Below the pieces are notes generated by a model that was not told where the DNA came from, did not search any database, and was given only the letters and a program-made list of their open reading frames with translations. 41,149 nt of DNA, from IMG/VR virus record IMGVR_UViG_3300042868_005071, positions 1 to 41,149 of that record, one strand, 5' to 3'. Of the stretch, positions 22,940-30,043 are shown piece after piece. The stretch comes from a virus. The position numbers and the translations under genes are program-made. Numbering within the stretch: the stretch's first letter is position 1; each line of letters starts with the position of its first letter.

Positions 22940-24075
22940 ACTCCGTTTATTTTAATGGTTAACGATGGGTCTAACTTTTTCATGCGGTCAATAATGCCTT
23001 GGCAATACCTCGGCTCAAGTTCCATCCCATAGCATTTGCGTTTCAATTGATGTGCAGCTACCATTGTAGAGCCACTTCCTAAAAATACATCAACAATAAT
23101 ATTACCAATGTCCGAAGTTGCTTCAATTGCTCGTGCTGGTAATTCAACTGGCTTTTGTGTTGGATGGATATATTCTTTACTTCTATGATCTTGAGTTTCC
23201 CATAAATTTCCCTGCCTTTTCCCACGCAATTTAACTTTGCCATTAACAGCATATATTGCAAATTCATGCTGATTCCAAAAAGATTCCAAATCACCGAGCC
23301 CTCCTGCTTGTTTCGCCCATACTATGCAATTTGTAACTTTGTAAGATTGCGAAACTAAATCAATCCATTTCGAATAAACATCCCATCTTGTCCAAATGTA
23401 AAAAGCAACATTTTTGTTTACTGGGATAATTGGCAAAAAGTCGCAATCAATTACATCATCATTTTTTATATATTCAAATTCATCTTTTCGTTTATTAGAC
23501 TTATAGTTTATACCATATGGAGGATCAGTGTGAACCATGTCAGCTTTTTCCCCATTCATTAACCGAGCAACTTGGTCGCTATCAGTACTATCCCCACAAA
23601 GCAAACGATGCTCACCAATTTCGATTAAATCACCCAACACAATATCCGTTTCAATACCATCTTCGGAAACTTCAAAGTCATCCTCAACCGCTTCCATTTC
23701 AATAAAAGAATCAGTCGGTAAATCCAATCCCCACTCCGTCAACTCTTCGGCATCCCAATTATTCGCTAAATCTTCCCAATCCCATTCCCCAAACCCAACG
23801 TTATCCTTGATGATAAATTCCTTTTGTTGGTCTTCGGTTAAATCTTCGGCCTTGATCACTGGAACTTCTTTCAACCCTGCTTCCTTGCACGCCTTCAATC
23901 GCATATTACCACCCAAAACAATACCGTCAATGTTAACTACAATCGGGCGCAGTTCTAACATTTCGGGAAAGTCCTGAATCGACTTAACCAACTTTTTGAA
24001 CTTATCGTCTTTAATTACCCTTGGATTGTTGGGGTTCGCTTTAACCTCCGATACTTTCCACTTTTCAATTTTCAT
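22918..24075 (-). CDS. ParB-like domain fused to DNA N-methyltransferase (385 aa)
   Basis: Residues 1-110 are a ParB/sulfiredoxin-like domain (NPNNPR at 14-19, GGNMRLKACKEAG at 55-67). The methyltransferase part has the catalytic DPPYG (184-188), HPTQKP (304-309) and the SAM-binding FLGSGST (331-337). DPPY before FxGxG is the order of beta-class N6-adenine or N4-cytosine enzymes. It probably modifies phage DNA against host restriction. It overlaps the small terminase start by 22 nt. Confidence 0.9.
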   Translation of the reverse strand: MKIEKWKVSEVKANPNNPRVIKDDKFKKLVKSIQDFPEMLELRPIVVNIDGIVLGGNMRLKACKEAGLKEVPVIKAEDLTEDQQKEFIIKDNVGFGEWDWEDLANNWDAEELTEWGLDLPTDSFIEMEAVEDDFEVSEDGIETDIVLGDLIEIGEHRLLCGDSTDSDQVARLMNGEKADMVHTDPPYGINYKSNKRKDEFEYIKNDDVIDCDFLPIIPVNKNVAFYIWTRWDVYSKWIDLVSQSYKVTNCIVWAKQAGGLGDLESFWNQHEFAIYAVNGKVKLRGKRQGNLWETQDHRSKEYIHPTQKPVELPARAIEATSDIGNIIVDVFLGSGSTMVAAHQLKRKCYGMELEPRYCQGIIDRMKKLDPSLTIKINGVCQAEKN

Positions 24076-24266
24076 ATTTCAATTTTGTTAACGATCTCTT
24101 TTAGCTTCTGCATACACATAAGCTTTAATTCGTAATCGGTAGCACCGCCCACGCTCACATGGTCGGCAGTTTCTGCAATATCCATAAGCAAGTTGGCAAT
24201 GGTAGCGTATAACTCAACCGCCCCAATCGCCTGTTCAATTACGTCCTTTTCTTTTTCCGTAGTCAT
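24072..24266 (-). CDS. Hypothetical helical protein (64 aa)
   Basis: Short acidic helical protein (EKEKDVIEQAIGAVELYATI, LLMDIAETADHV). It is translationally coupled to both neighbours by 4-nt overlaps. No family recognised. Confidence 0.6.
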   Translation of the reverse strand: MTTEKEKDVIEQAIGAVELYATIANLLMDIAETADHVSVGGATDYELKLMCMQKLKEIVNKIEI

Positions 24267-24715
24267 TTTTCTAACTCCTTCAACTTTGCTTCACTCCAAC
24301 GTAACCCAGCTAAACCACCCCAAAGAAGGTAGGAAATGTAACCGCAATCAGTAGGCTTACCCGTTTCGTAATACGTCTTTGCACGGCTCAAATAGGAGTA
24401 CATTCTTTTAATCGTTGATACACTTAGAGGCTCACCATCACGCAACTGCGTTGCACGAATTTTGCCCACCTGCGTGGCGCACTGATTACCGTTCTTTTCG
24501 TTAAGTTCAATCCCTCGTTTGGCATTGTTCTTTACCGCTTCGGGGTAATCGGAATGGCTTTCAAACTTTGCGTAACTTTCCTTTCGGCTCAAAGCGTTAC
24601 ACACCGCTAACCGTTGGATTGGGTCTTCATACTCCGTTTTCATGACTGTATTAATCATGCAACGGTCTAAGAACTCACTTTTGCTTTCGTCTTGGTTTCT
24701 TTTCGGTAGTGGCAT
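24263..24715 (-). CDS. Conserved phage protein with YPEAVKNNAKRGIEL motif (150 aa)
   Basis: Residues 57-71 read YPEAVKNNAKRGIEL. A VGKIRATQLRDGEPLSVSTI segment and RMYSYLSRAKTYYE follow, and the end is GYISYLLWGGLAGLRWSEAK. This helical unit recurs in phages, often attached to prohead or packaging proteins. I recognise the pattern but not a proven function. It overlaps the preceding gene by 41 nt. Confidence 0.6.
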   Translation of the reverse strand: MPLPKRNQDESKSEFLDRCMINTVMKTEYEDPIQRLAVCNALSRKESYAKFESHSDYPEAVKNNAKRGIELNEKNGNQCATQVGKIRATQLRDGEPLSVSTIKRMYSYLSRAKTYYETGKPTDCGYISYLLWGGLAGLRWSEAKLKELEK

Positions 24716-24983
24716 CTTGAATGATTTGTTCGTGAATGGCTTTGTGTCTTAGGTCTAATTCAGCATCGTAATGGTTCATGATAGTCGAGAATGCGTTAAC
24801 GGTGCACGCTTGGCATCCACCCGTCCAACGTTTACCCATTACCTCACTCCATACACCACCCATTAACGCTACTTGCTCACCACTTAGGCGCAACGTCTTT
24901 TCGTTTTGGAACTGAACCCACTTTGGGTACAATGGCTCTAACCGCTTCAACTGTTCGTCGGTCATTTTGTTAGCTAATTTCAT
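24675..24983 (-). CDS. Hypothetical protein with CxxC (102 aa)
   Basis: Helical, with GGCQACTVNAFSTIMNHY (one CxxC) and a very basic C-terminal tail (EKKPRRKQK). A metal- or nucleic-acid-binding role is possible. It overlaps the DUF3310-like gene by 14 nt at its start. Confidence 0.6.
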   Translation of the reverse strand: MKLANKMTDEQLKRLEPLYPKWVQFQNEKTLRLSGEQVALMGGVWSEVMGKRWTGGCQACTVNAFSTIMNHYDAELDLRHKAIHEQIIQDATTEKKPRRKQK

Positions 24984-25161
24984 ATTTCTGCATTTCTCGT
25001 TTAAGGTAATAAAACGCTTTTTCTAAATCCTCTAAGGTATCCCCTTTGCGCCCTGCACGACTTACGTACTTAACCACGTTTCCGAGGTTGAAGTTTAAGT
25101 CAAACGCTTCAATTAGGTCAATCGGTTGTACCTTTTGTTTATAGTGGTTTGGTGTTGTCAT
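24970..25161 (-). CDS. DUF3310-like protein (63 aa)
   Basis: Begins NHYKQKVQPIDLIEAFDLNF and continues NLGNVVKYVSRAGRKGDTLE, the signature of DUF3310, a small phage protein family found next to nucleotide metabolism genes. Its exact activity is not established. The length is at the short end for the family. Confidence 0.85.
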   Translation of the reverse strand: MTTPNHYKQKVQPIDLIEAFDLNFNLGNVVKYVSRAGRKGDTLEDLEKAFYYLKREMQKYEIS

Positions 25162-25355
25162 TTGCCGTAAGTTTCGTTATAGTATTCGATTGAGTCAATT
25201 CGATCACGGGCAACTTCACCATGACAGAACGCTCTTCTAATCTGTTCCTTCTCCATTTCTTTGGCTTGGCTGATAACTTTTTCAGCACTATTTCTTGTAA
25301 GTGCTCTATAATTTTCTATTTGTTCAACCAACCATTCTACTGCTGTTTGTTTCAT
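25158..25355 (-). CDS. Hypothetical helical protein (65 aa)
   Basis: MKQTAVEWLVEQIENYRALT starts an amphipathic helix, and VISQAKEMEKEQIRRAFCHG follows. Small phage proteins with this WLVEQIE start are common in Bacteroidetes phages and of unknown function. Coupled to its neighbours by 4-nt overlaps. Confidence 0.65.
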   Translation of the reverse strand: MKQTAVEWLVEQIENYRALTRNSAEKVISQAKEMEKEQIRRAFCHGEVARDRIDSIEYYNETYGK

Positions 25356-25609
25356 CGGTAAATCCTATCGATTAAAAAATAAGCAATGATACAAGCGATA
25401 AAACCGCACCCAATAGAATAAGCAAACAGGCTCAACACGGGCAGTTCTACCGTTGCAAAGAACGAACCCACCGCAGTCCAAAACGAAAGGCATACAAAGC
25501 AGTTAAATGGCTTGAACCCTATCTTGTCGCCAATACCCGTAAGCTTGGTAATCGTTACTCCTGCACAAGCAGAGAAAAACGCAATGAATAATATTTGTAA
25601 GTAAATCAT
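25352..25609 (-). CDS. Small membrane protein (85 aa)
   Basis: Three hydrophobic segments: LQILFIAFFSACAGVTI, FWTAVGSFFATVELPVL, and SLFAYSIGCGFIACIIAYFL. A FNCFVCLSFW motif with CxxC lies before the second span, reminiscent of DUF1360-like membrane proteins. It lies in the middle gene block, so superinfection or envelope functions are as plausible as lysis. Confidence 0.6.
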   Translation of the reverse strand: MIYLQILFIAFFSACAGVTITKLTGIGDKIGFKPFNCFVCLSFWTAVGSFFATVELPVLSLFAYSIGCGFIACIIAYFLIDRIYR

Positions 25610-25830
25610 TTTATTTCGTGAATTTTAGGGTATTGTTTGTTTAACTCAAACCATTCTTTCCTACGTTGAATAATCATTTCAGCTTCTTCAAATGTTTTAA
25701 CGATTGGCTTGATATGATAATAACTTAATGAAATTATTTGCGTATCTATTGATTCCCATTTTGAAAACAAATCCTTTTTTATTTGGGCGCAAAATTCATT
25801 TTCGCTAAATTGAATAATTCGGTATTTCAT
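25606..25830 (-). CDS. Hypothetical protein (74 aa)
   Basis: A MKYRIIQFSENEFCAQIKKD start and IVKTFEEAEMIIQRRKEWFE near the end give an alpha/beta layout seen in many small phage proteins of unknown role. Coupled to the sigma-like gene by a 4-nt overlap. Confidence 0.6.
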   Translation of the reverse strand: MKYRIIQFSENEFCAQIKKDLFSKWESIDTQIISLSYYHIKPIVKTFEEAEMIIQRRKEWFELNKQYPKIHEIK

Positions 25831-26339
25831 TTCAATTTCTTTTTTAATTTGTCCTTAACCGTGTTAATGGTCAATCTTATGCTGTTGTATGGTATAGTAG
25901 TCGATGTGCTGATACGTCGCATATTTTTGGCTTCAACGTAAACCATAAACAAATTACGTTCGTACCAATGCAGTTCAGCAATGGCTTCCTCAATTGCTTC
26001 CATTTGCTTTGATGTTTGAACCTCGCTTTCATGGTCGTAGATTTCAGCGATCACTTCAACACGTGTCCAGTCAACGTCAACACGTAACAACCGATCACGG
26101 TACTTCTGATCCCACAACGAACCCTTACCCAAAAACAAACGGTAGATTAATGATAGCACGTACCACCGATGCCCTCCCGAATGCCATACCTCCCAAAGCT
26201 TTGCATCCTCTTTTTCAAGTAGTGCAAGTAGCATTTCTTGGTATAAGTCCTCCCCGTCGAAGTGCGTACCCCTCACAATGTCATAGCAGGATTTGCGATA
26301 ACTTTGGTGTTGGAGTACGTCTGCGATCAGTGGGTGCAT
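25827..26339 (-). CDS. Sigma-70-like factor, candidate late transcription factor (170 aa)
   Basis: Residues 28-45 (DGEDLYQEMLLALLEKED) look like sigma region 2, the core-binding EDLxQExxLxL helix. The C-terminus (LFMVYVEAKNMRRISTSTTI, then PYNSIRLTINTVKDKLKKKL) fits a region 4 helix-turn-helix. Regions 1 and 3 are missing. Small phage sigma relatives such as T4 gp55 direct late transcription. The gene starts right behind a TTCCCATT element also found before three virion modules. Confidence 0.72.
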   Translation of the reverse strand: MHPLIADVLQHQSYRKSCYDIVRGTHFDGEDLYQEMLLALLEKEDAKLWEVWHSGGHRWYVLSLIYRLFLGKGSLWDQKYRDRLLRVDVDWTRVEVIAEIYDHESEVQTSKQMEAIEEAIAELHWYERNLFMVYVEAKNMRRISTSTTIPYNSIRLTINTVKDKLKKKLK

Positions 26340-26355
26340 ACTTATTGAATGGGAA
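26340..26355 (-). promoter_or_regulatory. TTCCCATT element, instance A (before the sigma-like gene)
   Basis: Minus strand TTCCCATTCAATAAGT directly abutting the ATG at 26339, in the short gap behind the SSB-tip gene. If it is the promoter read by the sigma-like factor, the factor would amplify its own synthesis. Confidence 0.6.
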
Positions 26356-26358
26356 ATT

Positions 26359-26631
26359 TTAGAAAGGTAACCCGTCGTCTTCGGGTACGAATCCTGCCTT
26401 GGTTAATGCAGGGTGAATTTCGCTCGGTGCTTGCATCGGTGCATCCTTTGCTTTCCATTTTACCCAGTGCGTTGCTTTGCTCTTTTGATCAACCTCTTTG
26501 CGCTGACCTACAAATACTTCAATATCCCCGTATTGGTTGGTGGGTAAATCGAGTAAATCTTGTTTTTTCAGTTGAACCTTTACACCGTACTGGTTTGCCC
26601 AACCTTTGCCTACATACTTTTCGTTTTCCAT
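26359..26631 (-). CDS. Small protein with SSB-type acidic C-terminal tip (90 aa)
   Basis: An N-terminal beta-rich domain (GWANQYGVKVQLKKQDLLDL, GDIEVFVGQRKE, THWVKW) is followed by a linker and a final PEDDGLPF. Single-stranded DNA-binding proteins end in a similar D-D-x-x-P-F tip that recruits replication and repair proteins. The domain is shorter than a usual OB-fold SSB. It may be a phage ssDNA-binding protein or a mimic of the SSB tip. Confidence 0.6.
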   Translation of the reverse strand: MENEKYVGKGWANQYGVKVQLKKQDLLDLPTNQYGDIEVFVGQRKEVDQKSKATHWVKWKAKDAPMQAPSEIHPALTKAGFVPEDDGLPF

Positions 26632-26635
26632 ATTT

Positions 26636-27514
26636 TTAAATGTTTGAATAAATAGCTTGAAAATCGGGGTTAATGTAATTACGCTCTTTTTCTTTTCTAT
26701 CTCTAACGTAATTCAATCGCATTAAATAACCGCCTATCGGTTTACCATACGCACCCCTTTCGATATGCCAACCAAACGCCCCGTCGGTAAACTCGTCTTT
26801 GTAGGTTGATGTTCTAATATCGTGTTGAATGCGTTGCTTAACCTCGTAAGGTGCAACCCCTTGTATTCCTTCTTTGATGTTGATGTGGTGATACAATTCG
26901 TGAACGTGACCCATCCAAAGAACGTCTGCACCGTCAACTTGTGCGCCCATCCGTTGGTGTTGGATTACTCCCTTCGTTACCACCCCACCGCCACCGTGGC
27001 CGTGGTGGTATTTCACTTTGAAGTTGAGGTACGTTTTGGCATCGTCTCTTCGATAAACGTTAAACACAATCCAACCTGCGTACCCACCATTCAACACCTT
27101 TAAACCCGTCTTGTAATTCAGCAAAGAAACAAACCGCTCGGTTAGGTCTATTTCGTGTCGCTTACTCACTGCGGTTTCGTGGTTACCGTAGCCCACAAAA
27201 AGTAAATGGTCGGCATATTTTGCCCACCATTCAACTGCTTCGTTAACAACCAAGTCAAAGTAATTCCCGCCTTGATGCTCGGGGCGAATATCGTCCTTAC
27301 TTGCACGTTTGTCGTACTTACCCTGCATGATACAAAAGAAGTCACCATTGATCAGGATTTTCGCTCCCAGGTTAATGGCTTTCTCGATGTGTTCTTGCAG
27401 AATGTCACGTCTGCATTTCGGGTGATCGAAGTGAAGGTCTGATAGCATCAAAAATTGATCTCCGTCTTTGCACCTGATTGATACGATGTTACGCCCGTGC
27501 TTGGTTGTCTCCAT
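26636..27514 (-). CDS. Calcineurin-like metallophosphoesterase (292 aa)
   Basis: All family motifs are present: D26-LH (SDLHFD), GD at 57-58, GNHE at 110-113, HGHG at 171-174 and GHVH at 202-205. Such enzymes bind two metal ions and cleave phosphodiesters or phosphomonoesters. In phages they act on nucleic acid ends or RNA. The substrate here is unknown. Confidence 0.9.
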   Translation of the reverse strand: METTKHGRNIVSIRCKDGDQFLMLSDLHFDHPKCRRDILQEHIEKAINLGAKILINGDFFCIMQGKYDKRASKDDIRPEHQGGNYFDLVVNEAVEWWAKYADHLLFVGYGNHETAVSKRHEIDLTERFVSLLNYKTGLKVLNGGYAGWIVFNVYRRDDAKTYLNFKVKYHHGHGGGGVVTKGVIQHQRMGAQVDGADVLWMGHVHELYHHINIKEGIQGVAPYEVKQRIQHDIRTSTYKDEFTDGAFGWHIERGAYGKPIGGYLMRLNYVRDRKEKERNYINPDFQAIYSNI

Positions 27515-27516
27515 GG

Positions 27517-27714
27517 TTAGAATGTAAATTTGTTGATAGCCTCATTAGTCTTTTCACGACTCCATCCTAAACTGTATAAACAATTAATTGTTTCAAATAC
27601 AATTTTTTCAAGTGTTTCAGCGTCACCATGATACGGAAATCCCGATTCAATGGTTTGATTAACTTCATCAATTTGAACTTTAAATGTGATTGTGATGCTG
27701 TTGTTTTGGTTCAT
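27517..27714 (-). CDS. Hypothetical protein (65 aa)
   Basis: MNQNNSITITFKVQIDEVNQ starts a beta hairpin, then a helix DAETLEKIVFETINCLYSLG. It precedes the phosphoesterase by 2 nt. The 42-nt gap before it (27715-27756) shows no promoter. No family recognised. Confidence 0.55.
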   Translation of the reverse strand: MNQNNSITITFKVQIDEVNQTIESGFPYHGDAETLEKIVFETINCLYSLGWSREKTNEAINKFTF

Positions 27715-27756
27715 AATTTTGGTTTTTATGGGTTAATGAATTGTTTGTCGTTCAGT

Positions 27757-28128
27757 TTATTTGATAATTGAAAGATAATACTTTGCGTCTTTACTTTCGC
27801 TCTGTTCATAGTTTTTTATTAGGATACTTTTGAACTTGAATAGTTCCACCCTGTCTATTTTTGTGGATTTTAAAAAAGCTTTGTGGTAAGGTCGGAATGC
27901 TATCTTGGATGCAAAGGTATGGATGGTTTGCGATATTTGGATTAACTCTTCCTTGACTGCAATAAACCGCTTCATTACTTCCTCATTCTCAAAGCGTTCG
28001 TTTTTCAGTTTGTTGCGGTATTCTTTCAGCGATGCACGGTAGTTGTGTAGCCACTCAAACCATTCCAGTTCCTGACCTACTTCAAAGCCGAACCGATTGT
28101 ACTTGTATTTGTCAAATGGATGGGTCAT
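27757..28128 (-). CDS. Hypothetical coiled-coil protein (123 aa)
   Basis: Residues 20-60 form a charged helix (RASLKEYRNKLKNERFENEE) and the rest is also helical and basic. Start overlaps the DUF1064 stop by 4 nt, so it may act with the nuclease. No family recognised. Confidence 0.6.
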   Translation of the reverse strand: MTHPFDKYKYNRFGFEVGQELEWFEWLHNYRASLKEYRNKLKNERFENEEVMKRFIAVKEELIQISQTIHTFASKIAFRPYHKAFLKSTKIDRVELFKFKSILIKNYEQSESKDAKYYLSIIK

Positions 28129-28445
28129 GTTTCCGTAATTGTAATTTGGTGTTGGTTCTCGATTAGTTTCTTTTTCAATTTGTACAACGGCGTTCGCATT
28201 CCCTTCACGTCTTCAATAATCGTCTTACTTAGCGTTTTGTCGTAGTAAACGAAATCGGCTTTGTACGTGAACATTTTTTTGCCTTCTAAGGCGAAAACGA
28301 AAGGTACTTGGAGGTGTAGGTCAAGTACCTCCCCGATCGTCGCTCTAAGCGTCAGAAAAACGTATCTATCGGCTTCCTTCTTGCTATCGAAGGTGATACC
28401 GTCGACCTTAGTTTTTTTATTGTTGTATTTTGAGCGTTTAATCAT
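28125..28445 (-). CDS. DUF1064-like PD-(D/E)XK nuclease (106 aa)
   Basis: KYNNKKTKVDGITFDSKKEA at the start is the DUF1064 signature. Catalytic-type residues follow in YKADFVYYD and IIEDVKG (D, E-D, K in the usual spacing). The family is a small phage endonuclease group sometimes proposed to resolve recombination intermediates or cut host DNA. Located just after the tRNA-like genes. Confidence 0.85.
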   Translation of the reverse strand: MIKRSKYNNKKTKVDGITFDSKKEADRYVFLTLRATIGEVLDLHLQVPFVFALEGKKMFTYKADFVYYDKTLSKTIIEDVKGMRTPLYKLKKKLIENQHQITITET

Positions 28446-28457
28446 CGTTTTATTTTG

Positions 28458-28616
28458 TAGTCAGGACAGGATTCGAACCTGTATTGTTGTACACCATTAA
28501 TTGCATATTTTCTGAGGCTTCCACCTTTGTAAGCGTTGATAGGTGCTACCTAACACTTTCTTACTCCGATCTTTTTTCCAATACACAATCAGCGTTTACC
28601 ATTCCGCCACCTGACT
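28458..28616 (-). tRNA. tRNA-like gene with 75-nt insertion in the anticodon loop (159 nt)
   Basis: Every arm except the anticodon loop fits a class II tRNA: acceptor AGTCAGG/CCTGACT (28610-28616 with 28459-28465), D-arm GCGGAATGGTAAACGC, anticodon stem GATTG/CAATT (28586-28590 with 28499-28503), a 16-nt variable region, and T-arm ACAGG-TTCGAAT-CCTGT. The loop has 82 nt where 7 are expected. Inside it, 28529-28564 forms a strong hairpin. CCA is not encoded. The anticodon cannot be assigned, because position 33 would be G without knowing a splice site. It may be a decayed tRNA or a functional RNA. Confidence 0.55.
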
Positions 28617-28693
28617 ATGTTGCTGTCTTTCCAGCTGTCATCGATTTGGTTATTAAGTTTGAAAAGTCTATTAAATCGAGAACCTTTACTTAG
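28617..28693 (-). other. Spacer between tRNA-like genes with a 7-bp inverted repeat
   Basis: No gene. Minus strand contains TCGATTT and, after about 25 nt, AAATCGA, plus two GCTGTC direct repeats on the plus strand. The structure suggests a processed RNA linker between the two tRNA-like units. Confidence 0.4.
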
Positions 28694-28774
28694 CAGTCAG
28701 GACAGGATTCGAACCTGCAACAATGCAACCACCTAAGGATAAGATACCGTTTTCTTATTACGCATTACCTGACT
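28694..28774 (-). tRNA. tRNA-like gene with canonical ends but no cloverleaf core (81 nt)
   Basis: The acceptor stem AGTCAGG/CCTGACT and T-arm GCAGG-TTCGAAT-CCTGT are nearly the same as in the neighbouring 159-nt gene. Between them no D-arm and no 5+7+5 anticodon arm can be drawn. Instead AATGC/GCATT and a nested ATAAG/CTTAT hairpin pair. This layout (acceptor, T-arm, long helix) is that of tRNA-like domains. It could be a degenerate tRNA. The anticodon cannot be read. Confidence 0.45.
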
Positions 28775-28780
28775 TTTGCT

Positions 28781-29017
28781 TTAATCATCGTTGAACATTT
28801 CTCGCATATCGTCGTAATAATCCTGCTCCGCTTCTTTCGCCCACTCATCCGCCATATCTAACATCATGGAAAATTCGGATTCGTTTTGTTCGTACGGTTC
28901 ACCGTTGCGCCTTACTTCGAGGATCTCCCAATCGTGTGTGTCTTCGGTATCAACGAGTACTTTAAATTCAATATCCCCGTCTTCGGTTTCGAGCGTTAGC
29001 CATTCTGTTAGGTTCAT
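28781..29017 (-). CDS. Acidic hypothetical protein (78 aa)
   Basis: Starts MNLTEWLTLETEDGDIEFKV with an acidic C-terminus (WAKEAEQDYYDDMREMFNDD). Strongly acidic small early phage proteins often mimic DNA to inhibit host factors, but nothing specific supports that here. No family recognised. Confidence 0.6.
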   Translation of the reverse strand: MNLTEWLTLETEDGDIEFKVLVDTEDTHDWEILEVRRNGEPYEQNESEFSMMLDMADEWAKEAEQDYYDDMREMFNDD

Positions 29018-29020
29018 AGC

Positions 29021-29227
29021 TTAGGAATTTATGTGGATTAAACCATAAACATTTTTGCAAATTTGTGTTTTTGCTTTTTTGCTTCGATCGGTTGTTTGTG
29101 CAATCATTTCCTCACAAAGTTGAGTATCTTGGGTTAATGCTTGCTTAACTGCTTCAATTGGGTCAACACCTGCGATGATTAGGTTGATCGCTCTTTCTTC
29201 TACTGATTTTGAAAACATTGTTGTCAT
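29021..29227 (-). CDS. Small early protein (68 aa), complete copy
   Basis: This is the complete version of the gene cut at the window start (1-115). It has helical MTTMFSKSVEERAINLIIAG and ALTQDTQLCEEMIAQTTDRS, and a basic stretch near the end. It is the first gene behind the promoter at 29250-29280 and probably among the first expressed. No family recognised. Confidence 0.65.
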   Translation of the reverse strand: MTTMFSKSVEERAINLIIAGVDPIEAVKQALTQDTQLCEEMIAQTTDRSKKAKTQICKNVYGLIHINS

Positions 29228-29249
29228 AGCTTGTTTGTTATTGGTATTA

Positions 29250-29280
29250 CAAAGATAAGGGTAAAATTTAATTGTGCAAC
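29250..29280 (-). promoter_or_regulatory. Bacteroidetes-type early promoter (copy 2)
   Basis: GTTG (29277-29280), 19 nt beginning CACAATTAAA, and TATCTTTG (29250-29257). Counterpart of 138-168. The -33 box is CTTG there and GTTG here, and neither matches TTTG fully. Confidence 0.82.
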
Positions 29281-29287
29281 TTTTTTT

Positions 29288-30043
29288 TTAAGAAAGTCCA
29301 AAATTATTTTCGTTTTTCTTTCTCATGTACGCTACCAACGACGGGGTCTTTTCGTAACTGGCTACAAAGTGATCTTTGGAAACGTTATCGAAATAGCCTA
29401 ACTGCGTTCTCAAATCGTTTTCCGTTGGGAACTGATCAAAAAACAATTTGCAGGCATAAGCGCAGGCGGTTGCGTTGTTTCTGAACTCGTCGCCTTCGTC
29501 ACGGGTAAGAAATGCGTTGAACATTTGCGAAAGTGAAAGTCGTTTGCTCATTTCAAAACACCATTCACGCTGATCGTTTGAAAGGTTGTAACCGCAGTAC
29601 TTGTAGATTGCCTCGTACGTAGGCGCTCCGAAGTCGTAAAACTTGGTCATGTCCTTGTTTTCTTCGTGGTATTGACGGTAGCTTGAAATAATCCACGCTT
29701 TGCGCTGTTCGATCGGGTAGTTACGTGTAAGTGTTGTTCCTGAGTGGGTAATCTTTTGCTCGGATTTATTGAACCGTACAACGTAGTTCGATACCCATTG
29801 CACGATTAAGCGAATGGAAGGCTTAAAAGCGTCGGTGCTTTCCTTACGTCCGTTCCTTAACGCTTGCTCGAATTGGTCCGTTGTTAGGTTGGTGTATGTT
29901 TCAAGGTCCTCTTCCAAGGCTTCAACCTGTCGCATAATGTTTTCACCTACGGTTACATTGCTGTTAAAGTAATCGTAAAGTTTGAGCAGTTGTTTGGTTA
30001 GGTATTCCGCTCGGGTTGCTGGTTGCATTTCTTTGATTTTCAT
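29288..30043 (-). CDS. Putative helicase-loader-like protein, copy 2 (251 aa)
   Basis: Same protein as 176-931, with about five substitutions (for example NNV to NSV and ME to TD). Here its start overlaps the stop of the PAPS-reductase-like gene by 4 nt, and not a gap behind the initiator, so the extra gene was inserted without breaking coupling. Confidence 0.6.
   Translation of the reverse strand: MKIKEMQPATRAEYLTKQLLKLYDYFNSNVTVGENIMRQVEALEEDLETYTNLTTDQFEQALRNGRKESTDAFKPSIRLIVQWVSNYVVRFNKSEQKITHSGTTLTRNYPIEQRKAWIISSYRQYHEENKDMTKFYDFGAPTYEAIYKYCGYNLSNDQREWCFEMSKRLSLSQMFNAFLTRDEGDEFRNNATACAYACKLFFDQFPTENDLRTQLGYFDNVSKDHFVASYEKTPSLVAYMRKKNENNFGLS

Noticed and set aside
28458-28616. Group I intron or tmRNA
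   Set aside because: The insert is only about 75 nt and lacks recognisable group I core sequences. There is no tmRNA tag reading frame, and a D-arm is present.
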